Shown here: piece after piece, positions 26,582 to 36,619 of the stretch
Position numbering within the stretch: position 1 is the first letter of the stretch
Layout of the letters: every line of letters begins with the position of its first letter
Assembly: GCA_963800865.1 (NCBI GenBank)
Contig: CAWDCL010000004.1
Location: forward strand, 186,001 to 250,000
Direction: 5' to 3'
DNA: 64,000 nt
DNA from: JALOKP01 sp963800865
Lineage (GTDB): Bacteria > Acidobacteriota > Polarisedimenticolia > J045
Notes under the pieces: model-generated
Databases searched by the model: none
What the model was told of the DNA's origin: nothing
Seen by the model: only the letters and a program-made list of their open reading frames with translations
Made by a program: the position numbers and the translations under genes

Positions 26582-27667
26582 CTACCGCTGCATCTCGGCG
26601 ATTCCGCGGCTGTAGATCCCCTCTTCGCCGAAGATCGCCGGGACCGCCTGCTTCCAGCCGCCGAACTGCTCGATCGTGAACAGGTCCTGCACCGGCGGGT
26701 ACTGCGCCGCGTGGGCCGCCGCAACCTGCGCGTCGACCGCGCGCAGGCCGTGGCGCGCGAAGACTTCCTGGGCCTCGCGGCCGCGCAGGAAGGCGACGAG
26801 GGCCAGGGTGGCCTCGCGCGTCCCGTGCTTGTCGACGGAGGCATCGATCAGCGCCGCCGGGTTCTCGATCAGGATCGTCGAACGGGGGATGATCATCTCG
26901 TAGTCCAGCCCGCGCTCACGCCCCACGAGGATCTCGTTCTCGTAGGAGATGGCGACGTCGCCGACCCCCTTCTCGAAGTTCGTGATGCTCTCGCGCGCCC
27001 CCTTGTCCATCACGGTGACGTTCTTGAGCACCCGCCGCAGGAAGTCGTTCGCCGCGGCCTCGTTGCCCGCCGGGACGCCGGTGACGAAGCCGCGCCGCGC
27101 GGCGCCGAGCAGCGCCAGCACGTTCCACATCGCGCCGCCGCTGGTGCGCGGGTTGGGCGTCAGGACCTGCACCCCGGGCTGCGCCAGGTCGGCCCAGTCG
27201 TGGATTCCCTTGGGGTTCCCCTTGCGCACCGCGAAGGCCACGATCGAGGTGCTGACCATCCCCTTGGTCGGGTTGTCCTTCCAGTCGTGGGTGATCAGGC
27301 CGGCCTCGACGATCCGGTCGATGTCGGCTTCCAGGGACAGCGCGGCGAGGTCGGCCTCGAACCCCTCGCAGATCGCGCGCGACTGCGCGCCGGAGCCCAG
27401 GTACGACTCCTCGAACGCCAGGTCCTGGCCCGACTTCTCCTTCCAGGCGCGCTTGAAGAGCGGGAGGATCTCGCCGTAGGCCTCGCGCGGCGTCGTGTAC
27501 GCGCCGAGCGTGATCCGCGCGGCGGGTTTCGCCGCAGCGCCGGCTTCGCCCGCCTTGTCGCCGCCGCCCCCGCCGCACGACACGCCGAGCACGGCGAGCG
27601 CCGCGATCAGGACGAGGAGCGCGGGGGAACCGGGCAGTCGGGAGCGTGGCGCGTGCCGTTTCGTCAT
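26582..27667 (-). CDS. Sulfate-binding lipoprotein (Sbp/CysP family)
   Basis: 361 residues. The signal ends in VLGVSC with a glycine linker after the cysteine, so this is a lipoprotein form of the periplasmic sulfate-binding protein. LGAYTTPREAYGEILPLF, SYLGSGAQSRAICEG and LTPNPRTSGGAMWNVLA match the family's ligand-binding segments; SGGA binds the oxyanion. The ATG at 27667 is preferred to one five codons upstream. GAGGTG lies 7 bases before it and overlaps the end of the ATPase gene, whose stop is only 4 bases away. It delivers sulfate or thiosulfate to CysT/CysW. Confidence 0.93.
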   Translation of the reverse strand: MTKRHAPRSRLPGSPALLVLIAALAVLGVSCGGGGGDKAGEAGAAAKPAARITLGAYTTPREAYGEILPLFKRAWKEKSGQDLAFEESYLGSGAQSRAICEGFEADLAALSLEADIDRIVEAGLITHDWKDNPTKGMVSTSIVAFAVRKGNPKGIHDWADLAQPGVQVLTPNPRTSGGAMWNVLALLGAARRGFVTGVPAGNEAAANDFLRRVLKNVTVMDKGARESITNFEKGVGDVAISYENEILVGRERGLDYEMIIPRSTILIENPAALIDASVDKHGTREATLALVAFLRGREAQEVFARHGLRAVDAQVAAAHAAQYPPVQDLFTIEQFGGWKQAVPAIFGEEGIYSRGIAEMQR

Positions 27668-27671
27668 GGCT

Positions 27672-29573
27672 TCACACCTCATCGTGGGCCGGGTGGGGGG
27701 CGGGGCTCACGACCGCGGAGCGGACGATGAGCACCGGGGTATGTCCGTGTTCGCGCAGGGACTCGCGCGCGCGCGCCGCCAGCGCGACCTCGGGGTCGTC
27801 CTTGCTGAGCGGCGCGCCCAGCACGAGCAGGTCGTAGGGGCCCGAGCGCAGCTCGGTGCGGATCTCGTCGCCCAGTTCGCCGCGCCGGATGAGCGCGCGC
27901 GATGGCACGCCGAGCAGCGCGCAGGTGCGCTGGCCGCCGGCGAGGAAGCGCTCCGCCTGCGGTTCCGCGTCCGCGCTCTGGTCCGCCTTGTCGACGACCG
28001 ACAGCAGGGTGGCCTCCGCGCCGAGGTGGCGCAGCAGGCGGGCGACGAAGAGGACGTCCTGCTTGCCGGGCTCGCTGACGCCGACGCAGACCAGGGCGCG
28101 CGTGATCGCCGGGAGCGACTCGCGGACCAGCAGCACGTGGTGGTCGCCGGCGTTGAGCAGCTGGCGCAGCAGGTCGCCCAGGCCGTCGGCCGGGAAGCCC
28201 ATCACGACGAGGTCGAACAGCTCGCGCTCCGCCTCGCGCGTCACGGCCGCGCCGGGCGCGTCGGGGCTCATCCGGACATCGAGCGACGCCACGCCCTGGC
28301 CGAGCGCCTCGCGCACGCGCTGCAGCGCGGCGGCGGCCTCGGGGTTGTCGCGCCCGCAGCCGATCACCGTCGCGCGGGCGTGGGCCTGGCGCGCGATGTA
28401 GCTCCCCAGGCCGAGCGCGGCGTGCGAGATCGCGGACCCGTCGGTGATCATCAGGAAGGACAGGCCCGGGTGGGTCAGGGCGTGGATCCGCCGCACGCCG
28501 ACCCAGGCCCGGTCGCCGGCGGACAGCGGCAGCGCGCGCGCCTGTTCCTGCGAGCGGATCGTCTCGACCAGCATCGACTCGCTTCCGAACGGGACCGGCG
28601 GCGCGATCGGACGCACCCCCTCCAGCGCCGGCAGCTTCAACCGCAGCCGCTGCTGGTCGCCGGCGAAGACGACCTCCTCGACCTCGCCCGCTCCCAGCGA
28701 CGCCGCCGGCGCTTCGTCGTTCCACGGCGCGAGGGCCACGTCCTCCGGGCGGAAGAGCACCTGCACGCGCCGGACGGCGACGTCGGCCGGGGTCTCCGTC
28801 CCGAGCGGGAAGGAGAGCGGGCCGACGCGGACCTCGCTCTCGGTGCACTCGCCGAGCAGCAGGTTCGCCGTCCCCAGGAAGGTCGCCACGAACTCGGTCT
28901 GCGGCCGCAGGTAGAGCTCGTCCGGCGGGCCGACCTCGAGCAGCCGCCCGTGGTTCATCACCCCCATCCGGTCGGCCAGGCCGAACGCCTCCTCCTGGTC
29001 GTGGGTCACGAAGATCGTGGTGATCCCGAGGTCCTTGTGGATCCGCTTCACGACCCGCCGCAGCTCGGTGCGGATCCGGGCGTCGAGCGCCCCGAACGGC
29101 TCGTCGAGCAGCATGACCGAGGGCTGCAGCGCCAGCGCGCGGGCCAGCGCGACCCGCTGCTGCTGGCCGCCCGACAGCTGCACCGGGCGGCGGCCGCCGA
29201 GTCCGGCGAGCCCGACCAGCTCGAGCAGCGCGTCGACGCGCCGCTTGCGCTCGGCAGCGGCGACCTTCTTGATCTTCAGCCCGAACTCGACGTTCTCCGC
29301 CGCCGACATGTGGCGGAACAGCGCGTAGTGCTGGAAGACGAAGCCGATGTGGCGCGACTGCGGCGCCAGGGCGGTCACGTCGCGCCCCTGCAGGAGGATC
29401 CGGCCGCCGTCGACGCCGGTCAGGCCGGCGATCATCCGCAGGATCGTGCTCTTCCCGGATCCCGACGGCCCGAGCAGGACGAAGAACTCCCCGTCGGCGA
29501 TTTCCAGCGAGACGTGGTTGACGACCGGGACGCCCTCGAAGCGCTTCGTCAGCTGGTCGAGAACGATCGACAT
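27672..29573 (-). CDS. Sulfate importer ATPase fused to tandem universal-stress domains (CysA-UspA-UspA)
   Basis: 633 residues, against about 350 for ordinary CysA. The ABC domain (1-235) has Walker A GPSGSGKST (35-43), Q-loop FVFQHYALF, signature LSGGQ (133-137), Walker B MLLDEP and switch THDQ. A TOBE-like segment follows to about 360. Residues about 372-485 and 493-618 are two UspA-type Rossmann units (ALVCVGVSEPGKQDVLFVARLL, DLLVLGAPLSKDD, HTPVLIVR). Usp domains bind ATP or AMP in other proteins, so the tail may report energy or stress status to the importer, in place of the regulatory C-terminal domain of CysA/ModC; this is inference. The frame is continuous with no frameshift. It is the first gene of the sulfate operon. 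Confidence 0.9.
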   Translation of the reverse strand: MSIVLDQLTKRFEGVPVVNHVSLEIADGEFFVLLGPSGSGKSTILRMIAGLTGVDGGRILLQGRDVTALAPQSRHIGFVFQHYALFRHMSAAENVEFGLKIKKVAAAERKRRVDALLELVGLAGLGGRRPVQLSGGQQQRVALARALALQPSVMLLDEPFGALDARIRTELRRVVKRIHKDLGITTIFVTHDQEEAFGLADRMGVMNHGRLLEVGPPDELYLRPQTEFVATFLGTANLLLGECTESEVRVGPLSFPLGTETPADVAVRRVQVLFRPEDVALAPWNDEAPAASLGAGEVEEVVFAGDQQRLRLKLPALEGVRPIAPPVPFGSESMLVETIRSQEQARALPLSAGDRAWVGVRRIHALTHPGLSFLMITDGSAISHAALGLGSYIARQAHARATVIGCGRDNPEAAAALQRVREALGQGVASLDVRMSPDAPGAAVTREAERELFDLVVMGFPADGLGDLLRQLLNAGDHHVLLVRESLPAITRALVCVGVSEPGKQDVLFVARLLRHLGAEATLLSVVDKADQSADAEPQAERFLAGGQRTCALLGVPSRALIRRGELGDEIRTELRSGPYDLLVLGAPLSKDDPEVALAARARESLREHGHTPVLIVRSAVVSPAPHPAHDEV

Positions 29574-29984
29574 CGCGGCGGTCTCCGGGCGGTTCCGTGG
29601 CGGTCACAAAGCGGTGACGGGGGGTGGCCCGCCCTGGAAGCGGGGTCCCCGGTCGGCCCGCGCCGGCCGGGCGCGCCGCTTCCGCCCCGGGTCCCCTCCG
29701 ACGCGGGCCGTGCGGCCGCGCCCTCGCGAAGCGGCCCGCCGCGGCGGGCCGTTCCGCGTCACCTTCCACGGGAACGCTACGGCCCCGGCGGTTCCGGAGC
29801 GGGTGACGATACGGAGAGAAGCGGCCCCGCCGCGGGCGGTGCGGGGGACCGCGTGTCGTGCCCGGCTGACTGGAAGTCATTCCGGTTCAATCGCGTTCAA
29901 AGACTCTTGCCAAACGTCCCGGACGGATCGATCCTCGGGACGCTGCGGACGTCCTCTCGCGGGGGCGGCCGCGGGGGGGAAAAC
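29574..29984. other. Divergent intergenic region, sulfate operon and cohesin gene
   Basis: 411 bp with no supported gene. Close to the ATPase start is a short inverted repeat GTCAC-6-GTGAC (29603-29618), a possible operator for the sulfate operon. Nearer the other gene, 29870-29915 is clearly AT-richer than its surroundings and is the likely promoter area for the cohesin-like gene, although I cannot place hexamers with confidence. GGGGGGG just before the ATG at 29985 is the ribosome-binding site. Confidence 0.4.
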
Positions 29985-31298
29985 ATGTCGCGAGCGGGGT
30001 CATTCGCCCTCGCCGTCGCGGCGGCGTCGCTTGCAGCGGCTCCCGCCGAGGGGGCGACCGTCTCTCTGCCTCCCGGGCTCGTCGACGGAAGCGCCGTCGA
30101 CATCGTCGTTCCGATCGGGGTCGCGCCCGCGGACGGGATCGTCGCGCTCGACCTCGCCTTCGAGTTCGACCCGGCGGTCCTCGAGCCGCGTGCGGCGTAC
30201 GCCACGCCGCTCACCGCGGCGATGACGCTCGCCGCCGACTTCGCCGTGCCGGGCCGCGTCGCGCTCGCGCTCTCCGGCGCCGTGCCGCTCGCCGGTGCGG
30301 GCGAGGTGGCCTGGGTCCGCTTCCGCGTCGTCGGGACCGCCGCAGAGACGACCGCGCTCGCCTGGGACTCCGCCAGCCTGAACGGCGGCGCGATCCCCGC
30401 GACGACGATCGACGGATCGTTCGCGATCGAGCCGAGCAGTGCGGTGCTGGGGGTGCCCGACGGGACCTGCGTGCTCGCGGGACAACTGGTGCGCGTGCCG
30501 GTCGTCGCGACCCCGGCGGATGGGTTCCTCGGGCTCGACTTCACGCTGCGCTACGACCCGGGCCAGCTGGCGGCGATCGACGTGCAGAAGGAGCCGCTCG
30601 CCGGCGAGTTCGAGCTCTACTACAACGTTCTCGTGCCGGGGGAAGTTCGCGTCGCGCTCTTCGGCGCCACGCCGCTCGCCGGCAGCGGCCCCCTGGTCTC
30701 GATCGGTTTCCAGGCGCTCACCGCGCCCGGGAAGTCCGCGCCGCTCTTCTTCTCCGGCGCCGACGTCAACGAGGGCGCGATCGCCGTGGCCCGCGACGAC
30801 GGCGAATTCACCGTCTCGGTCGACGCGGACGGCGACGGCGTCCTGGCCTGCTTCGACTGCAACGACGCGATCGCTTTCGTGTACCCGGGCGCGCTCGAGA
30901 GCTGCAACGCCGTCGACGATGACTGCGACGGCAGCGTCGACGAGGTCGCCACGCCGACGGGCTTCGTGGAACTCTCCCTCGCGGCGACCCTCGGAGGCAC
31001 GGAGCTCAGCTGGAGCGCGCTCCCGGGCGCCACCGGCTACGACGTGGTACGCGGCCTCATCTCCGTCCTGGAGGTGACCGGCGGCAGCTTCGCCGCGGCG
31101 ACAGAGGCCTGCCTGGCGAGCGATCTGGCCGCGACGAGCGTCGTGGATCCCGCCGTTCCGGCGGACGGTGAGGCCTTCTGGTACCTCGTGCGCGCGGTCA
31201 ACTGCGCCGGCCCCGGGACCTACGACTCGTCCAGTCCGGGGCGGGTGGCCGGGATGCGAGACCCGGGGATCGCACTGTCCGGAAGCGCCTGTCCCTGA
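29985..31298 (+). CDS. Secreted cohesin-like/MopE-motif protein, paralogue 1
   Basis: 437 residues with a signal peptide (SFALAVAAASLAAAPAEG). Two cohesin-like beta-sandwiches (about 25-145 and 155-285) each show V.FR/IDV...DP..LA. type strands and a VPG..RVAL.G..PLAG.G core. An aspartate-rich segment follows, with DADGDGVLACFDCND and CNAVDDDCDGSVDE, the MopE/Cys-rich putative metal-binding motif. An FN3-like unit ends in RDPGIALSGSACP. Cohesin folds mediate extracellular protein-protein attachment through dockerins; no dockerin is encoded nearby. The gene lies 101 bp upstream of a paralogue with the same architecture. Confidence 0.85.
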   Translation: MSRAGSFALAVAAASLAAAPAEGATVSLPPGLVDGSAVDIVVPIGVAPADGIVALDLAFEFDPAVLEPRAAYATPLTAAMTLAADFAVPGRVALALSGAVPLAGAGEVAWVRFRVVGTAAETTALAWDSASLNGGAIPATTIDGSFAIEPSSAVLGVPDGTCVLAGQLVRVPVVATPADGFLGLDFTLRYDPGQLAAIDVQKEPLAGEFELYYNVLVPGEVRVALFGATPLAGSGPLVSIGFQALTAPGKSAPLFFSGADVNEGAIAVARDDGEFTVSVDADGDGVLACFDCNDAIAFVYPGALESCNAVDDDCDGSVDEVATPTGFVELSLAATLGGTELSWSALPGATGYDVVRGLISVLEVTGGSFAAATEACLASDLAATSVVDPAVPADGEAFWYLVRAVNCAGPGTYDSSSPGRVAGMRDPGIALSGSACP

Positions 31299-31399
31299 TC
31301 GAACAAGGACGAACACCGCGTGCCCGTTGTTCTGCGCCGCCTTCGGCGTACCTATTACAGATGCCGCGGAACGGGCGGCGGGTCGTCAGGGGCCGGGTT

Positions 31400-32733
<1,334 letters not shown>

Positions 32734-32737
<4 letters not shown>

Positions 32738-32807
32738 GGGCCGGCCTCTGTGCCGGCCCTCCCGGATCCGCTCGCGGCCTCGGGCCGCCACAGAGGGCGG
32801 CCCCTAC
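32734..32807. repeat. Dispersed palindromic element, copy 2
   Basis: A 74-bp element with ends GTAGGGGC (32734-32741) and GCCCCTAC (32800-32807). The inner arms read GGCCGGCCTCTGTGCCGG and GGGCCGCCACAGAGGGCGG, the same plan as copy 1. Bases 2-4 are the stop codon of the upstream cohesin-like gene. The predicted hairpin would sit at the 3' end of that mRNA. Confidence 0.75.
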
Positions 32808-32857
32808 CGCCCGGCGCCGATGCGCGGTGCTAGCATCGCGCTCCCGAGAGGATCGCG

Positions 32858-34214
32858 ATGGCGCTGTCGCCCGCGCGCTGGTTCCGCTTCGACGAACACG
32901 GCACCGGCTACCGCCAGGAGATCACCGGCGGCGTGACGACCTTCGTCACGATGGCCTACATCGTCGTCGTCAACCCGGCGATCCTGGCCAACGCCGGGAT
33001 CCCGACCGGCCCCTCCACGCTGGCCACGATCCTCACCGCCGCGCTGGGCACGATCCTGATGGGTCTGATCGCCAACCGGCCGATCGCCGTCGCCCCGTAC
33101 ATGGGCGAGAACGCCTTCATCGCCTTCGGCATGGCGACGCTGGGGATCGGCTGGCAGCTGCGGATCGGGGCGGTCTTCGTGAGCGGGGCGCTCTTCCTTC
33201 TCATTGCGCTGTCCGGGCTCTTCCGCTGGCTGGCCGACTCGATCAGCCCGTCGATGAAGCGCGCGTTCGCGGTCGGGATCGGGCTGTTCCTCAGCTTCAT
33301 CGGCCTGGTCGAGACCGGGATCGTCCGGGCGGGGAAGGCGGTGCCGGTCGAGATCGGCGACCTCTCGTCGGGCCCCGTCCTGCTCGCGCTCGCCGGGCTC
33401 GTGATCATCGCGGTGCTGATGGCGCGCCGGGTGCGCGGCTCGATCCTGGTCGGGATGGCGATCGTCGCCGCGGCGGGGATGCTGCTCGGCTTACGCCGAG
33501 CCGCCGTCGGGCGTCGTCGCCTGGCCGCGGTTCACGGGACCCGGCGGGCTGGCCGAGGTCGCCGGGCAGCTGCGCTTCTCCGAGACGCTGCCGGACGGCC
33601 GCACGGTGAGCCTCTTCTCGTTCACCCTGCTGCCCGTCCTGCTGACCCTCTTCCTGATGGACTTCCTCGACACGCTCGGCACGCTGGTCGGCCTCGGGGC
33701 GGCGGGGAACATGCTCGACGAGAAGGGGAACTTCCCGGAGATCGGCCGGCCGATGACCGTCGGCGCGGTCTCCTGCATGGGCTCGGCGCTGCTCGGCACC
33801 TCGACCGCGGGGGCGTACATCGAGTCGGCGGCCGGGATCAAGGACGGCGCGCGGACCGGTTTCTCCGCGCTGGTCACCGGGCTGCTCTTCCTGGTCACCC
33901 TCTTCTTCGTGCCGCTGGCCAGCGCGCTGGCCGGCCTGCGCTTCGCCTACGGCCCGGCGCTGGTGATCGTCGGCGCGCTGATGATCGGGCCGGCGCGCGG
34001 GATCGACTTCGACGACCTGACCGAGCTGATTCCCGCCTTCCTGACGATCCTGATGATGGTCTTCACCTACAACATCGCCAACGGGCTGACCGCGGGGCTG
34101 GCGGTCTACCCGTTCCTGAAGCTCCTGACCGGGCGCTGGCGCGAGCTGAACGCCGGGATGCTGGTGCTGTCGGGGCTGTGCCTGGCGTACTTCGTGTTCG
34201 GGATCGTGCACTGA
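32858..34214 (+). pseudogene. AzgA-like purine permease, one frameshift
   Basis: An NCS2-type purine permease of the AzgA/PbuG (guanine-hypoxanthine) group, about 450 residues when joined. FRFDEHGTGYRQEITGGVTT and FVTMAYIVVVNPAIL at the N-terminus, APYMGENAFIAF, and TSTAGAYIESAAGIKDGART in the second part are AzgA signatures. The frame changes at 33491. GGC-T-TACGCCGAG has one base too many; removing that T restores a continuous permease. The extra base sits in the loop of a perfect hairpin CTCGGC-TTAC-GCCGAG. The start ATG has AGAGGA upstream. It is either a sequencing indel or a real disruption. Confidence 0.85.
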
Positions 34215-34277
34215 GGCGGGCGCGGCGGACGCGCCGCGCCTCCCGACCTATCTTCCGGGGAGGGAGGACCGCGCCCG

Positions 34278-34940
34278 ATGAACGCCCCGCCGCGCCCGAT
34301 CGCGATCCTGCTCGACCTGCTCGCCTTCGCCGCGGGGCTCGGCATGGCCTGGGCCTACGGCTGGCAGGCCCGCGACCTGGTCTGGAGCCTCTGGCTCTCG
34401 AGCCTGGTCGTCGGCTACGCGACGATCGTGATCACGATCGGCCGCGGCGCCTTCCGCGCCTCGCAGTCGATGGAGAAGCTCGGGCGCCCGCTCGGGCTCG
34501 GCCTGTCGCTGGCCGGCGGCGCGTTCCTGCTGGCCTTCTTCACGGTCCACTTCGGCGGCTTCCACTTCGTCCACTCGGTCTTCCTCAATCTCTTCTTCCC
34601 GATCGAGGACCCGAAACTCTTCCCGGGCGATGCGCTCTACGTCGAGGTCTTCCGCCGCTACTGGCCGTTCCTCGCCGCCGCCTTCCTGGCCGAGCGGGCC
34701 GCGCTGCGCGACGCCTGGACCGTCGCGTTCGACGTCCGCCAGCGCGGCGGGCGCGACATCATGAGCGCGCCGTACCGCAACGTCGTGCGGATGCACCTCC
34801 TGATCTTCTTCTTCTTCTTCGCGGGAATGCTGGGGCTGGATTCGTTCGGCGTCTACGCGGTGGTCTTCGCGGTCTACTTCTTCCCGTGGCGGTCGATCCT
34901 GGGGCGGGAAGGAACGGCGGTGCCCAGCCCGCAACCGTAG
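34278..34940 (+). CDS. Membrane protein of the DUF6498 type
   Basis: 220 residues with about six hydrophobic helices. FFTVHFGGFHFVHSVFLNLF followed by a conserved acidic loop, and RNVVRMHLLIFFFFF, resemble DUF6498 membrane proteins as I remember the family. No function is known. GGGGAGGGAGG lies 9-20 bases before the ATG. It is 63 bp downstream of the permease on the same strand and its stop codon lies in a GTAGGGGC element. Confidence 0.65.
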   Translation: MNAPPRPIAILLDLLAFAAGLGMAWAYGWQARDLVWSLWLSSLVVGYATIVITIGRGAFRASQSMEKLGRPLGLGLSLAGGAFLLAFFTVHFGGFHFVHSVFLNLFFPIEDPKLFPGDALYVEVFRRYWPFLAAAFLAERAALRDAWTVAFDVRQRGGRDIMSAPYRNVVRMHLLIFFFFFAGMLGLDSFGVYAVVFAVYFFPWRSILGREGTAVPSPQP

Positions 34941-34962
34941 GGGCGGGCCCTCCGGGGCCCCC
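34937..34962. repeat. Partial palindromic element, GTAGGGGC end only
   Basis: GTAGGGGCGGGCCCTCCGGG resembles the left part of the elements at 15376 and 32734, but no GCCCCTAC end follows. It again provides the TAG stop of the gene that ends here. Confidence 0.45.
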
Positions 34963-34996
34963 CTCCCGCGCGCGGGACACCGCCGCGACCCGGCGC

Positions 34997-35025
34997 TCGA
35001 CCGCGTTGCCGCCCGGCGGTAGAAT
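34997..35025 (+). promoter_or_regulatory. Promoter of the toxin-antitoxin pair
   Basis: TCGACC (34997-35002), 17 bases, TAGAAT (35020-35025). The transcript would start about 15 bases before the antitoxin ATG, leaving only the AAGGA ribosome-binding site as leader. Confidence 0.5.
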
Positions 35026-35046
35026 CATGGTCACAAGGACATGACC

Positions 35047-35280
35047 ATGACGACCATCCCCGCCGGCGAATTCAAGGCCCGCTGCCTCGCGCTGATGGAC
35101 CAGGTCCGCGCGCATGGCGGCGAGATCGTCATCACCAAGCGCGGCGTCCCGGTCGCCCGGCTCGTGCCGCCGCCCGCGCCGGCAGCCGACATCTTTGGCT
35201 GCATGGCGGGGACCGCGTCGATCGCGGGGGACGTCGAGTCGCCCGTACTGCCGCCATCGGCGTGGAAGGGCGGGCGTTGA
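35047..35280 (+). CDS. Phd/YefM-family antitoxin
   Basis: 77 residues. IPAGEFKARCLALMDQVRAHG and IVITKRGVPVARLVPP are the DNA-binding fold of Phd/YefM antitoxins; the remaining C-terminal part is the toxin-neutralising tail. I place the start at ATG 35047, 7 bases after AAGGA; an in-frame ATG two codons upstream has the site too close. It overlaps the PIN toxin gene and would repress the shared promoter, as is usual for this family. Confidence 0.9.
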   Translation: MTTIPAGEFKARCLALMDQVRAHGGEIVITKRGVPVARLVPPPAPAADIFGCMAGTASIAGDVESPVLPPSAWKGGR

Positions 35281-35672
35281 CGCTGCTCGACACGCATGCG
35301 CTGCTCTTCCTCGGGATCGCGCCCGAGCGGCTGTCGAAGCCGGCCGCGCGGGCGATCCGGCGTGCGGCCCGCGCGGGCGGCCTGGCGGTCGCGTCGATCT
35401 CGCTCTGGGAGATCGCCATGCTCGCCGCCGCAGGGCGGCTGCGGATCCGGGGCACCGTCGAGTCCTGGCTGCAGGACCTTCTCGAGCGGACGGGGGTCGC
35501 GACGCGCGAGATCACGCCGGCGATCGCGGCGCTGGCGGTCCAGTTCCCGGACGGCTTCCCCCGCGACCCGGCCGATCGGCTGATCGCGGCGACGGCGCGG
35601 GCCGAAGGGCTTGCGCTCATCACGCGGGACGAGGCGATCCGGGAGAGCGGCCTGGTCGAGACGATCTGGTAG
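35277..35672 (+). CDS. VapC-like PIN-domain toxin
   Basis: 131 residues of the PIN ribonuclease fold. The first acidic residue is in LLDTHALLF, Glu in SLWEIAML, and the distal acids in RDPADRLIAATA and TRDEAI. Family toxins cleave specific RNAs and are held inactive by the antitoxin encoded just upstream. I favour TTG 35277, overlapping the antitoxin stop (TTGA) with GGAAGGG upstream. A GTG at 35262 would give a 19-base overlap and five extra residues. Complete and probably functional. Confidence 0.92.
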   Translation: MTLLDTHALLFLGIAPERLSKPAARAIRRAARAGGLAVASISLWEIAMLAAAGRLRIRGTVESWLQDLLERTGVATREITPAIAALAVQFPDGFPRDPADRLIAATARAEGLALITRDEAIRESGLVETIW

Positions 35673-35752
35673 CCGCTCGTTTGGCTCTCTCCGGTCCCGG
35701 CACCCCTCCCAGCGGTCGCCGCGCCCCCTTCCCGGCGGCCCCCCGGCGGCGT

Positions 35753-35758
35753 TAACCT
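35753..35758 (+). promoter_or_regulatory. Candidate -10 element TAACCT, leaderless start
   Basis: TAACCT ends 8 bases before the ATG of the next gene, and the intervening bases (GCCCCCCG) contain no ribosome-binding site. This fits the leaderless pattern seen elsewhere in the window. Confidence 0.35.
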
Positions 35759-35766
35759 GCCCCCCG

Positions 35767-36531
35767 ATGGCCAACGGGTCCCAGTCGGGCAGCAACTCCT
35801 GGAGCTGGTTCATCGGCGGTTGCCTCTTCGCGATCGTCGCTTTCGGTCTCGTCGTCTGCGGCGCGGGGTTCATGCTCGTGCAGTGGGGGAAAGGGGTCGA
35901 GCGGAGGTTGAAGGACCCGGCGACGCGCACCGAGAAGGCGAAGCGCGTGCTCGGGGCGACGGAGCTGCCCGAGGGGTACTACGCGATGGTCGCGCTCAGC
36001 ATCCCCTACATCGCGGACATCGCCGTCCTGACCGACAAGGCGCCGGACGACAAGGGGAACATCCCCGGCTTCGGCGCGCGCGGGCTGATCTACATGCGGT
36101 CGATGCGCCTCGGCGGCAACCCGAAGGAGATCGAGGACTTCGTCACCGGCAAGACCGAGGACGTCGACGCGCTGCGCCGCAACAAGATCAACATCGGCCC
36201 GGGCGACGTGCTGGCCCGCGGCACGCTCGAGGGGCGCGCCGGCGCGGAGAAGCTGCTCTACCTGGTCAAGCGCGGCTCGGTGCAGATGAACGAGCACAGC
36301 GTGCAGGGGATGTCGGCGCTCGTCATGCCGCAGTGCGCGTCGGCGGACGGCAAGCAGCGGATCGCGATCTGGTTCTGCCCGGAGCCGGAGGCGGCCAAGG
36401 GCCTGAAGCCGGACGCCGCCGACCCGGCCGGGTCCGCGGCCGCCGTCGGCGCCGCCCTTGCCGGGAGCTGCGGCGACCCGCAGGAGATCGCCGCGTTCAT
36501 GGACCACTTCCGGCCCTGCGGCGGGCCGTAG
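35767..36531 (+). CDS. Membrane-anchored protein of unknown function
   Basis: 254 residues, not recognised. One N-terminal membrane helix (WFIGGCLFAIVAFGLVVCGAGFMLV) is followed by a soluble domain of about 210 residues with LPEGYYAMVALSIPYIADIAVL and a C-terminal stretch rich in Ala/Pro ending in a CGDPQEIAAFMDHFRPCGG segment that may hold a disulfide. The positive-inside rule is ambiguous, so the side of the membrane is unclear. It stands alone between the toxin gene and the alpha-2-macroglobulin gene on the same strand. Confidence 0.75.
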   Translation: MANGSQSGSNSWSWFIGGCLFAIVAFGLVVCGAGFMLVQWGKGVERRLKDPATRTEKAKRVLGATELPEGYYAMVALSIPYIADIAVLTDKAPDDKGNIPGFGARGLIYMRSMRLGGNPKEIEDFVTGKTEDVDALRRNKINIGPGDVLARGTLEGRAGAEKLLYLVKRGSVQMNEHSVQGMSALVMPQCASADGKQRIAIWFCPEPEAAKGLKPDAADPAGSAAAVGAALAGSCGDPQEIAAFMDHFRPCGGP

Positions 36532-36619
36532 CGCCCTGGAACGCGGCGCGGCGCGACGCGTCCCCGGCCCGCGCGTCCGTTCGGCGTATCATCGTCGCCC
36601 CTTCGCTCCGGGGGCTCCC

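Noticed and set aside
29574..29984. Possible small genes between the sulfate operon and the cohesin gene
   Set aside because: The frames are Arg/Pro-rich and lack ribosome-binding sites or family resemblance.
35262..35276. GTG at 35262 as the start of the PIN toxin
   Set aside because: TTG at 35277 gives the usual 4-base overlap and has a better placed ribosome-binding site; GTG is kept only as an alternative.
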